Part shown: positions 11,698 to 22,400 of the stretch, piece after piece
Position numbering within the stretch: the first letter of the stretch is position 1
Layout of the letters: each line of letters starts with the position of its first letter
Assembly (NCBI RefSeq): GCF_037975245.1
Contig: NC_092568.1
Span: 4,857,001-4,921,000, forward strand
Source of the DNA: Apostichopus japonicus
Lineage: Eukaryota > Echinodermata > Holothuroidea > Aspidochirotida > Stichopodidae
Reading direction: 5' to 3'
Length of the DNA stretch: 64,000 nt
Translations under genes and position numbers: made by a program
The notes under the pieces: generated by a model
Told to the model about the DNA's origin: nothing
The model's input: the letters and a program-made list of their open reading frames with translations, nothing else
The model's database searches: none

Positions 11698-12125
11698 TTG
11701 CCAGTAGGGCACATTTGCTATTTTGCTATTCATTAATTAACTGTAATATATATATGTGAAAGATGTGTAAAATTGAAGTAACTTTCTATTCTCTTCAAAT
11801 TCCATAGCACGTTTTACATATAACTATGATTACTCATGAGTAGTCCTACAAGAAATGTATACTGTGTACATGAACGTACACGAAATCGGCTTTACAAATT
11901 GAAAGAATTGAAATAAATCGTGTTACTGTTGGCAGGTCTCCGATATAGTGATTCACGAATAAACCAATAACAGCTGCTGGGTGTTACAAGGTGCACTTAT
12001 TTTACTATATTATATACAACATAAATAAATAACAAAATAGTACTAGAAGCAATCAGTTCGTAAATTATAATTTGAAAATGAAGTTTGTAGTCATAACCAA
12101 AGTTAACAACATAGATCAGGCGTGG

Positions 12126-12135
12126 CGTATAATAT

Positions 12136-12189
<54 letters not shown>

Positions 12190-12210
12190 ATATATATATA
12201 TACGATTTTC

Positions 12211-12240
<30 letters not shown>
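12126..12240. repeat. (TA)n microsatellite
   Basis: TA-rich array interrupted by TTTATA-type variants. It abuts the left end of the tRNA-like SINE at 12243. The sequence just before it (about 11880-12117) recurs at about 49509-49778. Confidence 0.9.
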
Positions 12241-12242
<2 letters not shown>

Positions 12243-12245
<3 letters not shown>

Positions 12246-12545
12246 GATCCGGCTTTAGGAATCACAAATGATTTTCGAGTTGGTTAGCATCATGTTTGAT
12301 CTCTAGAGTAAGGCAAAATATGCCACCAAATAAAAAGAACTAGTATGGTTCGATACAGGTGTCAAACGCCTACAGTGAAATTACGACCTTCCCTTACCGG
12401 TTTCGAACCTCTGGACATACAATCAGCGTCCATAGTCTAGTTGGTCAAGGTCTCCGCGTACAAGGCGGAAAGCCCGGGTTCGAAACCAGGAGGAGACTGG
12501 AAGTTTTTACTGTTCTGGTTTTTCCTGGTCATTACGTTTTCAATT
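12243..12545 (+). mobile_element. tRNA-like SINE, copy I
   Basis: A module of about 300 bp bounded by TA arrays, running from AGATCCGGCTTTAGGAATCA to CATTACGTTTTCAATT. Near its 3' side a tRNA-like part begins GCGTCCATAGTCTAGTTGG (A-box-like), has the anticodon arm TCCGC-GTACAAG-GCGGA and a B box GGGTTCGAAACC. Copies lie at 23966-24150 (partial) and about 52570-52891 (minus). The loop would give anticodon ACA, unusual for a working tRNA, so a SINE is the better call. Confidence 0.7.
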
Positions 12546-12694
12546 ATATATATGTTTATATATATATATATATATATTGATAAATAGATATAGATAAATA
12601 TATATATATATCTATATCTGTATCTGTATCTATATCTATATATATATCTATATCTCTATCTCCACCCCTCTCTCCCTCTCTCTCTATATAAATA

Positions 12695-12782
<88 letters not shown>
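12546..12782. repeat. Compound (TA)n/(TC)n microsatellite
   Basis: TATATA runs with TATC and TCTC variants, then a pure TA array of about 80 bp (roughly 12700-12782). The open frames over it (Tyr-Ile repeats) are artefacts. Confidence 0.95.
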
Positions 12783-12786
<4 letters not shown>

Positions 12787-12892
12787 CAAAAGTATTAATG
12801 ATTGATATTTATGCTTGGTTCAATTTCTCTAAGCTAGGGTACGCCATACGTAAGACCACTTCAAACCCTACATAATATATTAAAATACTTAC

Positions 12893-12961
12893 AAGCCCAG
12901 CCGTTTTCCTACTTGTCGACTTGACCAGTAGGGAAATTTGCTCATGATAAGAGAAATTCAT
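12893..12961 (-). other. Exon-like block with start and donor
   Basis: Minus-strand ATG at 12961 opens 23 codons (MNFSYHEQISLLVKSTSRKT, then AGL) ending exactly at a donor, CTT|GTAAG, at 12893. A diverged paralogue lies at about 53281-53350. Its donor-side sequence is weaker and its frame is disturbed. No partner exon is identified, so this is only a candidate. Confidence 0.25.
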
Positions 12962-14222
12962 TTTTTCTGCCCTGTCCGGTTTTTATTCATACATACTGTA
13001 AAATTGAGTTACAATGCAAGAAACCATGAAAAAGTACTGGCAACAAGTTTCACACAGTAAATTATGTAAGTTTTGGTTAGTCTGTAAAATTACTTATTAC
13101 ATGTTATAGACTTACCAACAGTTACAAAAAATATGTGTGAAACATTATGTCAGGACCGTTTATTGCAAAAATACAGATTCTTTACTATCAGTGAAAATGT
13201 TCTGTTATTTAACAGAAACTGAAGACAGAATCATGCAGCAGGCTTTTGAAAGATTTATCAAAGGGTTTTTGGTTCAAACAAAATTTTAAGGCCTGCTAAG
13301 AAGGACAAGAAATAGTCATGAGTAGCAAACTGGAAATATTCCAACTGAAATGAACACAGTTTATTCTATAGAAATAGAAGTTGAAATAGAAATAGAACAA
13401 AGCAGTTCTTATTCCTGCAAAGTGCAAGTGACCAGTGGAAGGAAACAGACCATACCTACAAAAATTGACGAAGCGCGCCGTCTGCGTTGGCGAAATAAAA
13501 ATTCATTGCCACACACCCAATTGTTTTTGTAGCTGAATAACCATACCTCGGTCTTTTCTGATGGCACTCCCTACCTCTCTCCACCGCTCTCTCCACCCAC
13601 ATCTCCCTCTCTCTCTATCTAAACATCAATTGATAAAAATAGTCCCTAATAATTTCCAAAAAATCACGGTTTTGTAGTGAAGAAGTTTCATAAAACGTCA
13701 ATGAAATAGATCATGGTTATCCTTTAGAAATTATCGATCAAAGGCAATATGTCATTTTAAAAAATCGAAAATGATTTACACCTTTGCTATTTTGATATTT
13801 GAAGTTTAATAGGGCTACGTGTCTGTGTAATTTCCAAAATTACATGTGGTTAACCTTCTTGGAGGAAACTTATACATGAATCTTAAATTATATTGCAAAA
13901 TAGGACAAAATATTGTATGTATTAGTTATGACCACAAACATTGCCTCTTATGCCAGGTGCAGAATGTAACGTAAGTTAGTAGTTTCCTATATCTTACTTT
14001 GTCTTATTGAGGTCATTTGCTTTACAATAGATCTTTAGAACATTGCATCATTGTTCACGGATCACTTCCATCATGCGAACTGCCTTAAAAGGAAAGGTTG
14101 AGTCGGGAGGGGCAGTGTTGAGTTGGGGCGGCAAAGCCCGGTCGTGTCTGCTTATTATTTCCACTGAACATACACTGCCCAGTATAGGGAACTTGTGTAT
14201 GTATAATCATGTTTGAATTTCG
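12962..14222. other. Non-coding region
   Basis: AT-rich sequence with short pyrimidine-rich patches (about 13560-13620). A 60-codon frame at 13350-13532 is driven by GAAATAGAA repeats and is not credible. No mobile-element ends are recognised. Confidence 0.4.
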
Positions 14223-14272
14223 TTATAACGAGTTTGAAACTCGCAAGTTGACGAGATTCAAACTCGTTATAA
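14223..14272. repeat. Near-perfect hairpin (21-bp arms)
   Basis: Arms TTATAACGAGTTTGAAACTC (plus G) and their reverse complement with one mismatch flank an 8-nt loop at 14244-14251. Weaker related TTCGTTA motifs follow to about 14340. It may be a tiny MITE or a fold-back remnant. Confidence 0.8.
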
Positions 14273-15484
14273 TACAAATGTGGTTCAACAACGGGTTTGA
14301 AAGTCGTTATTACAAATTTCATTTCGTTAGAGAAATTCATTTTCGAACTCATTGTTCTGGAAGAGTTTATTATGTTAAAAACAATTTGTTAACTTGTTTT
14401 TGTTTATAATTGATTGTGAGGGATGATATAAGTGCCTGAACAGAATATAACCCCACACTATAACATGACCTTAGTAATCATATTTTGGTACTAAGATATC
14501 TGTGTAGTTATTGCCTTTAACAGCAAAACTAATAAGCTTAACTAAGATATCATCGCAATAGCATGTACTGTATATAATATTGAACATCCCAGGTTATACC
14601 ACATATTGGTCTAGTATCAGTCACTGTCACATAAGAATAACATACGAACCGTATAGACAGGAGGACTCCGATATCTACATCATCGGCATCACAGTCGGTC
14701 GAAAAGAAATGATGTGTTCACGTAAGTCTGTCATATTATTTCCAACAGCACAAGAGTGATTGAAAACTATTTGCTACTGTATGGCATAACTGAATGTGGA
14801 GTTGTGTGAGGGAGGCTACTGAATTATCCAATCGACGGTGTGAATTTAGTCATCTGGTAATTGTTGATTGATGTTTTACAGAAATTAATATGGTAACGAT
14901 AACATTGGCATTAGTGCTTCATTGTTGTTGTTATTGTAGTTGTTTTCTACGTAGCAATCTCATGTGACCAAGAACTGTTGATGATATAACAAGGTAGACA
15001 CGATATTAATTAAGTCAATATATATATATATATATATATAAATATGTAAATGTATATATATATATATACATTTACATATTTATATTTATAATTGTATCTA
15101 TAACAGATAACTGATTGTTTTCACTGATAACTGAGATTTACAATTAATCCCTACTCATACGGTTGTCTCATCCATACATTGGGACATTGAAACATTATTT
15201 TATTTTCTAGTTAATGTTAAAAATGATACAAAATTAATAGTTCCGAAATGAGGACAAGTGTATGCAATTTAAACAGTCACCAACTTATATTTACAGTTTA
15301 CACCATCACTTATATGCTTCAAGATAAAGAAAGTGGTCTTAAAGCAAAATAAAACAAGCAACATGGTAAAGAAAAGGCAGAAGAGAAAGTGGAAGCTGCA
15401 ATAATCAAACATTAACAAATATACAAATAATTGCGATGGCTTACAGTAATCAAATCTAGCACTACGTTTATAACTATTTAAAGG
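14273..15484. other. Non-coding region with palindromic TA array
   Basis: Includes a TA array at about 15018-15067 flanked by inverted AATATGTAAATGT / ACATTTACATATT. It may contain the 5' flank or remnants of the following gypsy element, but no LTR or primer-binding site could be recognised. Confidence 0.4.
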
Positions 15485-15539
15485 TCATAACTTCATAATG
15501 AAAATACAGGCTTGAAAAAACTTCAAGTGAACCCAACTG

Positions 15540-16331
15540 GCAAGTGGTGAAAGTGTAAATTTGATGAGGGTGCCTCGTCTGCATGAGAATGTAGATGTTG
15601 ATGCATATCTTAGAGGTTTTGAAATATTAGCAGAAACAAAACAAGTGGGATAAATCACAGTGGGCAATATTTTGTATTCCAAAATTATCTGGTAGGGCTA
15701 AGGAAGCCTATATATACCTCCAGATAACAGAGTCTCAGAATTATGATACGATAAAAGCTGCCATACTAGCCAAATACCATGTAAATGCAAAAACCTACAG
15801 AGTTAAATTTAGAACCATCACAAAAAGGATCAAACTGTGTCAGAGTGGGTTAATGACTTGAATCACCATTTAACTGGTTGGGTAACATTTTCAGATGTCG
15901 AAGAAAAGGATGTTGAAGCTGTTAAAGAACTATTAGTTGTCGAGCAGGCAATTAGTTGCATGCCTACTGATTTAGGTATCCACCTGAGAGATAGGCCAAT
16001 TAAGATTATTTTAGATCTGGCCCATGAGGCATAAAGACATATTATAAACAGAGGTGGTGATGAATTTTGGAATCAAGTATTAAAATGGGAGAGGCAAAGA
16101 TATGGAAGGGGACCACAGTTAAATGCCAATGCCACTCCATTCAAACCCAATACAGTATGTTTCAAATGTGGTAAGACAGATCACCTTAGCAAATTTTTTA
16201 GACAAGAGGTAGCATTAACAGAAGTCAGTAGGAGATGCTTTATTTTTGGCCAGACAGGCCATCTTTGTAATGCTTGTCCCCAAAGGGCCCCAAGCCAGGA
16301 CACTAGGCACAGAGATACAGATTCAAGAAGA
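15540..16331 (+). pseudogene. gag: gag remnant with zinc knuckles
   Basis: Frames broken by stops (for example after 16031) encode a helical capsid-like part (SEWVNDLNHHLTGW and DLGIHLRDRPIKIILDLAHE) followed by two knuckle-like motifs: CFKCGKTDHLSKFF, where the last Cys is lost, and CFIFGQTGHLCNAC, where the second Cys is lost. The product would package element RNA. Loss of ligand residues and several stops mark it as a pseudogene. Confidence 0.7.
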
Positions 16332-16985
16332 GTGTATAATTGTGCACCAGATCAGACAGAAGATATAGCTGCCATTAGGCTAGAAAGGTACATGCTTGAT
16401 TGTAGGGTAGAAGGCCAAAACATAAAGATTCTAAGAGGCTCAGCATGCACGCAATCTGCCATAAAAGCCGATTTAGTCCCGGGTAGATGCTATCTAAATG
16501 GTAAATGGATAACAGTATCAGGTGTGGGAGGGACAGTTGAAGTTCCATTGGCCGAAGTGGTACTAAACTGTGAGCTGATAACAGGCAAAGTAAGAGTAGC
16601 TGTTATTGAAAGTTTGCAGAAAGATTTTCTTCTTGGTCATGATTTAGATTCTCATTGTGGGCAAGCCATTAGAAGAGACATTTGTGAATTAACCAGAGCT
16701 CAAGCACGAAATGAAGTAGAAGAGTTTAAACAGGGTGAAAGAGAACTAAGAGAGTATGTTGAGCAACGGTCAAAAGAACATGTTGACAAGGTAAAAGATA
16801 GAATAGAAGAAACAAATGAGATGGAACAAGGAGAAAAACCGGTTGTCTTAGAACCTGTCAGTGCTGGGATAACGAAAATAGTTTCAATTAATAAGGAAAG
16901 GCTAATAGCTATGCAAAACTCAGATGCCTCTCTACCAGGGATAAGAGATAGGATAGTTCAGTCAGAAAAAAGTAGGAACGCATAG
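16332..16985 (+). pseudogene. Protease-linker region of gypsy element
   Basis: An open stretch of 217 codons. Residues about 25-115 resemble a retropepsin-like domain (CRVEGQNIKILRGSACTQS, then KDFLLGHDL), but the catalytic Asp-Thr/Ser-Gly is replaced by Arg-Gly-Ser. The distal half is charged and coiled-coil-like (EQGERELREYVEQRSKEH-type composition) and leads into the integrase zinc-binding region. The lost catalytic Asp suggests no protease activity. Confidence 0.6.
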
Positions 16986-17039
16986 AATTTGCTTCTTTAC
17001 CAAAGATGGGTTAGCACTGAGAATTTGGCAAAGAGCCCA

Positions 17040-18170
17040 GAATAAAGGCCCTGAGGGTGACTTAGATAAGGTACAAGTGACAGAGCAGATTGTAGTACCA
17101 AAAGAATGTAGAACCGATATTCTTGAAATGGCGCATGATAACGCAGGACACATGGGGGTTACTAAAATGAAAGATAGAGTGTTAATGTATTTCTATTAGC
17201 CGGGAATATTTCAAGACGTATCACATTACTGTAAAACATGTAAAGTTTGTCAGAAACTGGATAAAGGCAAACAAATTCGCAAGTACCCATTACTACCTAT
17301 GCCAATAATTGATACACATTTTCAACGTATAGGTATAGACATAGTTGGCCCTATGATAAGGACTATGAAAAGGAATATGTACCTGATCAACATTGTGGAT
17401 CATGCCACCAGGTATCCTGAGGCTATCCCATTGCCCATCATCAGAGCAGAAACAGTTGTGGATGCCCTGATACAGCTTTTCGCTAGGATAGGTTTACCCA
17501 ATTAAATTGTTCATGACCAAGGGACAAATCTCATGTCGAAGGTTATGAAATCGATTTGCAGTAGGCTACATATTACCCAAATCGCAACCTCAGCAAGGCA
17601 CCAACAAACAAATGGTATGACAGAACGTTTTCATGGTACTCTCAAAAACATGATGAGGTCCCTGACGGAGGATGAAATGAAACATTGGGAAGAGTACATA
17701 CCTTCATTTGTGTTCGCTTATAGGGAAGTCCCATGTGCTACCATAGGATATGCTCCCTTTGAATTGCGCTGTATGGTAGACAAATTAGAGGTCCACTGAG
17801 CATTCTTAAAGACACGTGGGTATCATCTGATAGTGATCCCAATGATGTGGTAACACACTTGCTGAGTATGCGCAAACGCATCCCCAAACTATTGCAAGAT
17901 GCTAATGAGAACACAGGGAAAAGTAAGAAGAAAATGAAAAAGAATTATGACAAGAATGCCACTCCCAGGGAATTTAAGGCAGGTGAATGGTATTGGTATT
18001 TCTTTGAGAGGGGCCTTCAAAGTTTGACAACAAGTGGCAGGGACCGTATGTTGTGAAAAGACGGATAAATCGGGTGAATTATGAAATTGAGTTGCCTGAT
18101 AAATGTAAGTCAAAGAGGGTTGTACATGTTAACTTGTCCAAAATTTGGTACAACAGAGAGCAAGAGACTC
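17040..18170 (+). pseudogene. Integrase of gypsy element
   Basis: An HHCC zinc-binding region (AHDNAGHMGVTKMKDR, then CKTCKVC) contains a stop near 17197. The DDE core follows: Asp in RIGIDIVGPM, Asp in HDQGTNLMS and Glu in MTERFHGTLKNMMR, with a stop at about 17503 between the first and second. The C-terminal part has a GPY/F-like stretch (TPREFKAGEWYW, RRINRVNYEIELPDK, RVVHVNLSKIWY), frameshifted near 18056. All catalytic residues are still visible, but the frame is broken at least three times. Confidence 0.8.
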
Positions 18171-18322
18171 AAATCTCTAAATTTGTATATGTAACTGGTG
18201 TGGTACATGAAATCAGTAGTGAAAATTCAGGCATGGTGGACAGTAACAAAACAGATGAAGGTGAAGAATTTGGATGGTTGGATGATAACTTGGGTCCTTC
18301 ATTGGTCCAAACACAATCATGA

Positions 18323-18895
18323 AGAGATGTAGAAATCAATGAAGAGTTGTCACACAAGCAGAGAGGGGAAGTAATGGAAGTAATACATGCTTATAGCAAT
18401 GTATTCTCTGACCTCCCAGGCAGAACACACTTAGTCAAACTTCACATCCAACTTCACACAAAAATACCTATTAGACTACAGGCCTACAGGGTACCACATG
18501 TCCTTAGAGATCGTGTAAAACAGGAACTGGACAGCTTGTTAAAGCTAGGGATAATAGAACCTACCTTTAGCTCATATGCCTCACCAATAGTCATCTTATC
18601 CAAATCAGATGAGACGTTGCGTTTGTGCACAGACTTTAGAAAGCTGAATAGAAATTCAGTCTTTGACCCATATCTTATGCCCAGGATTGATGAAATCCTA
18701 GATGAAATAGCTAGTGCCCCCTATATTAGTACTTTTCATCTGAAAAAGTGTTTACCAGGTCCCAATAGACACAGAGTCGAGGGACAAACTTCCTTTGTGA
18801 CGCCATTTGGCCATTATAGGTACACAGTATTGCCATTTGGTCTTCAAAACAGCAGCAGTGTATTCCAGAGACTGATGCTATATACCTTTCGAGTG
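18323..18895 (+). pseudogene. Reverse transcriptase fragment of gypsy element
   Basis: The N-terminal fingers and palm are clear: VKQELDSLLKLGIIEPTFSS, SPIVILSKSDETLRLCTDFR, KLN, then FVTPFGHYRYTVLPFGLQNS. Motif A is damaged: ISTFHLKKCLPGP stands where a catalytic Asp and KGYWQ-like sequence are expected. The fragment ends after VFQRLM, before the YxDD box. RNase H is absent. Non-functional. Confidence 0.85.
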
Positions 18896-18933
18896 TATTG
18901 TGTATAACTTCATATACTGTGCATATTGTGTAT

Positions 18934-19012
18934 ATCGTGTATTTTGTCTGTATTTTCAAATGTATTTGTAATAGAGGTTGTTTTTGAGTGGATTAATTCT
19001 CACTACATATAT
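18934..19012 (+). repeat. TA-flanked module, copy 1
   Basis: About 80 bp (starting TTGTGTATATCGTGTATTTT and ending GATTAATTCTCACTA) is essentially identical to 23822-23904. In both places it directly adjoins a TA array. Confidence 0.85.
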
Positions 19013-19102
19013 ATATAAATATATATATATATATAATTATATATATATATATATATATAATATATATATATATATAATATTTATATATATATATATATAA
19101 AC
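19003..19102. repeat. (TA)n microsatellite
   Basis: Array of TATATA with AATA and ATTTATA interruptions, about 100 bp, lying just downstream of the 3' end of the receptor gene (minus strand). Confidence 0.9.
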
Positions 19103-19199
19103 ATACATATGAGGATATATTGAGGATGCAATTCTTCCTGATTTATTCTTTGACTTTGTTTCTCTCTCCATCTTCTCATACAAATATCTCAAAATAGAC

Positions 19200-19480
19200 T
19201 TAGCATTTGGTATCCCTCACTCCTTGCACACTCTTGTCTATCATTTGGGCTAAGGCATAACCTTGTTGTCCGTTTTCTCTTGTGCTTCTACAAAAGAAGA
19301 AAGCTGCAACAACTGCTATTGTGATGCTGAAAACGGACAATAGGATGCAGATGACCCAGCAATTTACACAAACTGTTGGTGACGGTGACGATGACGATGA
19401 CGGTGACGATGACGATGACGTTGACGATGACGATGACGGTGACGGTGACGGTGACGGTAGAGGGTTCCCGGTATGGTCCC
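19200..19480 (-). CDS. Exon 4, Ser/Pro stalk, membrane segment and tail (copy 2)
   Basis: Acceptor CTTTCAG, then Gly-Asp-His-Thr-Gly-Asn-Pro and a run of about 30 Ser/Pro residues made by a coding GTCACC/GTCATC-type microsatellite. Next come VCVNCWVICILLSVFSIT and a basic tail starting FFFCRSTRENGQQ, with the stop at 19200. The stalk is expected to vary in length between alleles. Confidence 0.75.
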
Positions 19481-22400
19481 CTGAAAGAAAAACAGATAGC
19501 ATCATGTTATCATGGTTTCATTTATATATTGTCCTAAGTTTCTAAACCTTGTAAGGCAGAATCCATTCCATCCATTCAGTTTGTCTAGGTCGTAGTTGTC
19601 TTTACTTTTTTCTTGTTTGCTGTAAATTAATTGTTGTACTAAAGATAACCATTTGCCAGATTTTTACTAAGATCTAAAATGCCGGAAGTTGGGAGTGTAT
19701 TTGAATCATGTCCTCTCGCTGGTTCTCATTCCTACCCAAAACAAATATGAAGAAATGCACAACAAGGAACAAAAGGAGTTTGCGACAGCTTTCACAACCC
19801 CCCCCCCCCCTCGCCTGTCCCCCTTGAAATATTCCCAGGCTGAATGCATTCGATGTAATCCAGTTCATTAAATCAGTAGTGAAGGGGTCAGAGGCGAGGG
19901 AATGGTGCAATTTTATCATAACAATAGCTGAAAAACGTGTGTAAGAAAACATTTACAATTGAGAAAACCTGAAAATTGCCGATCTCATACCATTCATCTT
20001 TAATGTAGCATACGACACATGACGAAAGTCAGATCCTGGAAGAATGACAACACATTGTAGACATTCCGGATACTCGATATCTTCTTGTTCATCGCTAATG
20101 GTAACTTGGAGTTTAACGGATGAATTGCATCTATCCAAGATACATGACGAGGAAGCTGACATATTGAAGATCGAAATATTACTGTTGAGCACTGTCCAGG
20201 AGATGTCTGCTGCAGGATGAGTGTTATTAACAACACATGTCAAGTCTACGTTTCCGTTGTCAGCAGCAATAATGCAATGGTGTTTACTTTCACAATTTTT
20301 GATGAATGATACACTACTGTCATCTGGTGTTTTGTAACGATGCAACATCATCGAGGTTCTTGTGTAAGTATGATTCACAAGACATATTGAAGTTAGTATC
20401 AGTGGGCCAGGATCATCGTATTTATCTTTCATATTAATGGTCTTGCCAATAGGTTCTGCTGTTTGAATAAACATTGTTTCGCTATCACAACTACTTTGTA
20501 GTACCTCATTATAACTAGTGTCCTCATTAATATCAATGTATTTGGTCCTGTATACATTAGCAAGATTTGTAGGTCCCATCAAAAGAACCGACGCGTTCTT
20601 CGTCCTTTCGGAAACTGATAAACCAGATGGGATACATGTCAGGGTTTGTGTTTTTTCGATATCTATCGTTACACTGATGGAAGAAGAAGTCACAAACATA
20701 TCTGAGGATGGGTCCTTGTAACTGTGTTCAGTGGCGTTTGTCACTGGCGCCTTCGCAGTATCATTGTACCAAGTAAGAGTCACTGCTGGCCGTCCACGCA
20801 TTGTACATTCCAACTTGAGTTTACCATACCAAAACAAACGGCAATCATCACCCTGGCAACCATCTATCGCGGGAAACAACTGTGTTGAAGGTACTAAAAA
20901 GAAAAGAACATTAGAACAAAGTACCTTCGGAAAGTATAAAAAGGTACCTTCGAAAGGGATTTCAGAGGTATTTGTAAACAAATCATTTAGCTGTTCAAAC
21001 ATATAATGACTTTTAGTGTTTTATTTCCAAAATGTTACAAACTGCTTCTGACATAACGTGATGCTTATACAAGGTTGACTGCCATATTTCCAAAATCAGA
21101 TATTTAAACAAGAAGAACATGTTGTCTATGGTATAACCAGGTTAGCTACTGAGTGACACAGTCTCAAACGAGAGTGTGAATGGCACCTCAATAGTCACAC
21201 TATGTATCATCAACATATATTAAGTACTTACCTACAACAAGTATGTCTATGGACGTGGATACATCGCCACCAGCGTCTAAAATAGCGTCAACACGATACC
21301 TCCCTTCATCACTCAGAGAAACGTTGCTAAATATCAGGGAACCGTTCTGAGCAATCGTCAAGTCATTGCTTCTAGGTCCGGCCTGCTTGTCATGTAGTAA
21401 CGTGACAATGGATTGTGAATCATTGTCAAAATACCAGTAGAAGCCATATACCGGCTCACTTACACTGCAGGTGATGATACCAGGTCGATGAAGCTTAAGA
21501 AACAGCGGTGAATCGCAATGGGCTTTAGGTTCTGTCTCTTCTGTAAAGTAAAAATGTGGAATATGTGATTGTAAATAAATAATATCTTTGATGGTTTGGA
21601 ATGATTCGGATTGGCAGACAAAACTACACAATTTGTAAAATCAATAAACAAAGTATACTTTTCTAGTATACAATCTCACGTTCATTATAAATATAATAAT
21701 TAAACAAAAGAATCAATGCTGCAGAAGCTTTCTGAGCAGTTTAGCCATTTGTTTGTGTGAAAAATAAAAGACACATCCGGGATAACGGTGTCATTTCCTT
21801 TCCTCCCTTTTTCCTTGTATTATGCTCCTTCTTAGCAGATATAGTTTGTTATAATGTTAGAAAGTTGTAAATATTTGCTTTGAAAAAAGACATAACGATA
21901 ATTTTTTTAATTGAATTGTGCAATGATAAAAGATTGAAATAAAGTTGAAGAGTTAAAGGGCTATAACTACTGCTAAGTTTCGATCATGAGTACTTAAAAT
22001 GCAGAGCTGCCCTTGTTATATGTTTAAACAGAATGCAATGCTGTAATGAGGTTTGATTGATGACTTCATCGCACTTGGGCATGAGCGAATGTTATCCTTG
22101 TAAGATATCATAAAAAAGTTTTGTTTATATGATATCAGCAGATACTGCTAACCCTTTGATGAATTTTGACCTTCACAATAATCAATACATTTATCATCAA
22201 AATGATACCTTCTCATGGAAGTAGGAGACTAGTCAATGTTACATTTCCTTATCTATGGTGGTCACAACATTTTTCACATTTTGAGCTAGCTGATGTAATG
22301 TTATTGAATATGCATTCAGATGTACGTATGCAAACGATGCACTACATTGTAGAATCTGCACCTGTATGTTAATGAGCTGTGTATTTGCATATTGGTATAT

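Larger units (their letters stand above)
15485..18895 (+). mobile_element. Decayed Ty3/gypsy retrotransposon, Gmr1-like domain order
   Basis: The order along the plus strand is gag with zinc knuckles (to about 16300), a protease-like region (about 16380-16660), integrase (about 17090-18170), then reverse transcriptase (about 18330-18890). Integrase before RT is the Ty1/copia-like order described for the deuterostome Gmr1 group of Ty3/gypsy elements. Stops or frameshifts interrupt gag, the integrase zinc-binding domain and the integrase core, and RT is cut before its YxDD motif, with RNase H missing. No LTRs were recognised. It is a dead, 3'-truncated copy ending near a TA array. Confidence 0.85.

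Noticed and set aside
12556-12789. Long Tyr-Ile repeat open frames over TA arrays (also near 33435, 38349, 44902, 61877)
   Set aside because: They are translations of (TA)n microsatellites and have no coding meaning.
14273-19000. LTRs of the gypsy element
   Set aside because: No matching direct repeats or primer-binding site could be found on either side by eye.
22166-22372. 68-codon frame conserved in position in block B copies
   Set aside because: It lies in receptor intron 1, and copies 3 and 4 do not preserve the same frame.
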